Below, one piece after another: positions 14,405-15,294 of a DNA stretch of 15,294 nt. Location of the stretch: positions 1 through 15,294 of the forward strand of contig VAZT01000007.1 of the NCBI GenBank assembly GCA_005884825.1, read 5' to 3'. The position numbers were made by a program, and so were the translations under genes. The DNA comes from Alphaproteobacteria bacterium (GTDB lineage: Bacteria > Pseudomonadota > Alphaproteobacteria > ATCC43930 > CGMCC-115725). A model generated the notes under the pieces. That model ran no database searches. It had not been told where the DNA came from and saw only the letters and a program-made list of their open reading frames with translations. Numbering within the stretch: the stretch's first letter is position 1; each line of letters starts with the position of its first letter.

Positions 14405-14647
14405 ATGGCGAACATGACAAGGATGACAACGAAGGGTCAGGTGACGATCCCTAAGCGATTGCGCGACCACCTCGGCCTCAAGCCGGGATCGGATATCGAT
14501 TTCGAACTGACGGACGACGGGCGCGTATTCCTGAAAACGCAGGAAGAAGCGCCGCAGAGCAGATTTGCCCGCCTGCGCGGCAGCGCCAAACTTGGCATGA
14601 CCACGGATGAGCTGATGGCACTCACGCGAGGCGAGGACGCCGATTGA
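14405..14647 (+). CDS. vapB: AbrB/MazE-family antitoxin (VapB)
   Basis: The 80-residue protein has the swapped-hairpin AbrB/SpoVT DNA-binding domain at its N-terminus: MTTKGQVTIPKRLRDHLGLK (7-26), then PGSDIDFELTDDGRVFL. The C-terminal 30 residues (RFARLRGSAKLGMTTDELMA) are a typical toxin-binding tail of VapB antitoxins, including the 'TTDELMALTRGE' end. It neutralises the adjacent PIN-domain toxin and probably represses the operon. The start could be Met1, Met4 or Met7; none has a clear ribosome binding site, and Met7 aligns best with the conserved TKGQVTIPK start. The stop TGA (14645-14647) overlaps the vapC start, coupling the pair. Confidence 0.9.
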   Translation: MANMTRMTTKGQVTIPKRLRDHLGLKPGSDIDFELTDDGRVFLKTQEEAPQSRFARLRGSAKLGMTTDELMALTRGEDAD

Positions 14648-15045
14648 TCCTTGTCGATACGAATGTCCTTGTGGATGTCGTCACCGATGATCCCCTGTGG
14701 GCCGAATGGTCCCAGCGGCAACTCGCCCTTGCTGCCGCACAAGACGACCTGGCGATCAACGACATCGTGTACGCCGAACTGTCGGTGCGATATGCGACGA
14801 TAGAGGAACTCGATGCGATGATTTGTGAGGCCCGCCTTGTCAGTGCAGCGATCCCGCGCCTCGCCCTGTTCCTCGCAGGCAAGGCCTTTCAACGGTATCG
14901 TTATGAAGGCGGTCTAAAGACCGGGATGCTGCCTGATTTCTTCATCGGCGCCCATGCGGTGATATCTGACTCTTTGCTGATAACGCGCGACGCCGCTCGA
15001 TATAGAACTTATTTCCCGGGCATCATGCTAATCGCCCCGAATTGA
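14644..15045 (+). CDS. vapC: PIN-domain ribonuclease toxin (VapC)
   Basis: VapC toxins are Mg-dependent PIN-domain RNases that cleave tRNA or rRNA when released from VapB. The 133-residue protein begins ILVDTNVLVDVV and retains the acidic active-site set: D5 (VDTNV), E45 (IVYAELSVRY), D98 (LPDFFIGAHA) and D116 (ITRDAARY), with the final YFPGIMLI strand. Length is normal. The start is an unusual TTG (14644-14646) that overlaps the vapB stop as TTGA; no later ATG or GTG would keep the first strand and D5, so the TTG is strongly implied. The set of catalytic residues suggests a functional toxin. It ends 44 bp before the next gene. Confidence 0.9.
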   Translation: MILVDTNVLVDVVTDDPLWAEWSQRQLALAAAQDDLAINDIVYAELSVRYATIEELDAMICEARLVSAAIPRLALFLAGKAFQRYRYEGGLKTGMLPDFFIGAHAVISDSLLITRDAARYRTYFPGIMLIAPN

Positions 15046-15089
15046 GCTGCCTCTGCGAATTAAATCCTACATCCGTGCAGGAGCGGAAG

Positions 15090-15294
15090 ATGCGTCATTC
15101 GATCGAGGAGTCCCGGCTTCGCTACGCAGAGGAATTGCGGTTCACGGCCAAGGTGGGTTCTCGCGCGGTCGTCAAAGCCTTCGCGTCGGTGCCGCGGGAG
15201 CGCTTCTTGGGACCGGGACCGTGGCGCGTCCTCAGCCCGATGGCGATGCCCGAGTATTGGATGACGGAGGACGCCGATCCGCGCCACCTCTACC
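15090..15294 (+). CDS. Protein-L-isoaspartate O-methyltransferase-like protein, partial
   Basis: Only the first 68 codons are inside the window. The ATG at 15090 has a good ribosome binding site AGGAG (15079-15083, 6-nt spacer). The protein begins MRHSIEESRLRYAEELRFTA, followed by AVVKAFASVPRERFLGPGPW and TEDADPRHLY. The pattern 'V..AFA.VPRE.FLGPGPW' is characteristic of PCMT-like (protein-L-isoaspartate(D-aspartate) O-methyltransferase) proteins, which repair damaged aspartyl residues using SAM. The SAM-binding glycine motif would lie beyond the right edge, so catalytic competence cannot be judged. It follows vapC but has its own ribosome binding site. Confidence 0.75.
   Translation, partial: MRHSIEESRLRYAEELRFTAKVGSRAVVKAFASVPRERFLGPGPWRVLSPMAMPEYWMTEDADPRHLY

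Noticed and set aside
1..15294. CRISPR arrays, tRNA or rRNA genes, insertion sequences
   Set aside because: No regularly spaced repeats, no tRNA/rRNA-like sequence and no transposase motifs were noticed on reading; none is supported.

Overview
The window is GC-rich and is dominated by a hopanoid (bacterial triterpenoid) biosynthesis locus next to a cytochrome c maturation (ccm) cluster. The style of the proteins (IspH followed by HpnH, an HpnA-HpnC-HpnD-HpnE-Shc-HpnG run, System I ccm genes, a DUF6665-like protein) suggests an alphaproteobacterium, perhaps Rhodospirillales/Rhizobiales-like. The genus cannot be fixed from the sequence alone.

Layout. (1) 1-1560 is a decayed or accessory stretch: a C-terminal shard of a beta-lactamase-family serine hydrolase (about 285-462), a frameshifted small gene with a ClpX-type half zinc finger and an HTH-like tail (736-964), and a small DUF6665-like gene (1057-1446). 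(2) A consensus-like sigma70 promoter (1561-1589) precedes the plus-strand pair ispH (1655-2587) and hpnH (2627-3772). (3) On the minus strand, reading from right to left, lies ccmF (broken), ccmH, ccmI, then hpnA, hpnC, hpnD, hpnE, shc, hpnG. Most junctions in this chain are 1-4 bp stop/start overlaps, so the genes look translationally coupled. hpnG and hpnH converge and overlap by 48 bp at their 3' ends. (4) 14405-15045 carries a VapBC-type toxin-antitoxin pair. (5) The right edge holds the start of a protein-L-isoaspartate methyltransferase-like gene.

How the genes work together. IspH makes IPP/DMAPP. HpnD, HpnC and HpnE turn farnesyl diphosphate into squalene via presqualene diphosphate and hydroxysqualene. 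Shc cyclises squalene to hopene/hopanol. HpnH adds a 5'-deoxyadenosyl group to make adenosylhopane, and HpnG removes adenine, giving extended (C35) hopanoids. HpnA is a hopanoid-associated NAD(P)-dependent sugar epimerase/reductase-like protein. CcmF/CcmH/CcmI normally form the haem-ligation end of System I cytochrome c maturation.

The most notable anomaly is ccmF. The two halves of a normal CcmF are present and well conserved, but about 40 residues are missing between them and the reading frame is shifted. The neighbours ccmE and ccmG, usual in such clusters, are not seen. I found no convincing evidence of an undescribed multi-gene system. The remaining interest is in small regulatory repeats, the convergent overlap and the decayed left end.
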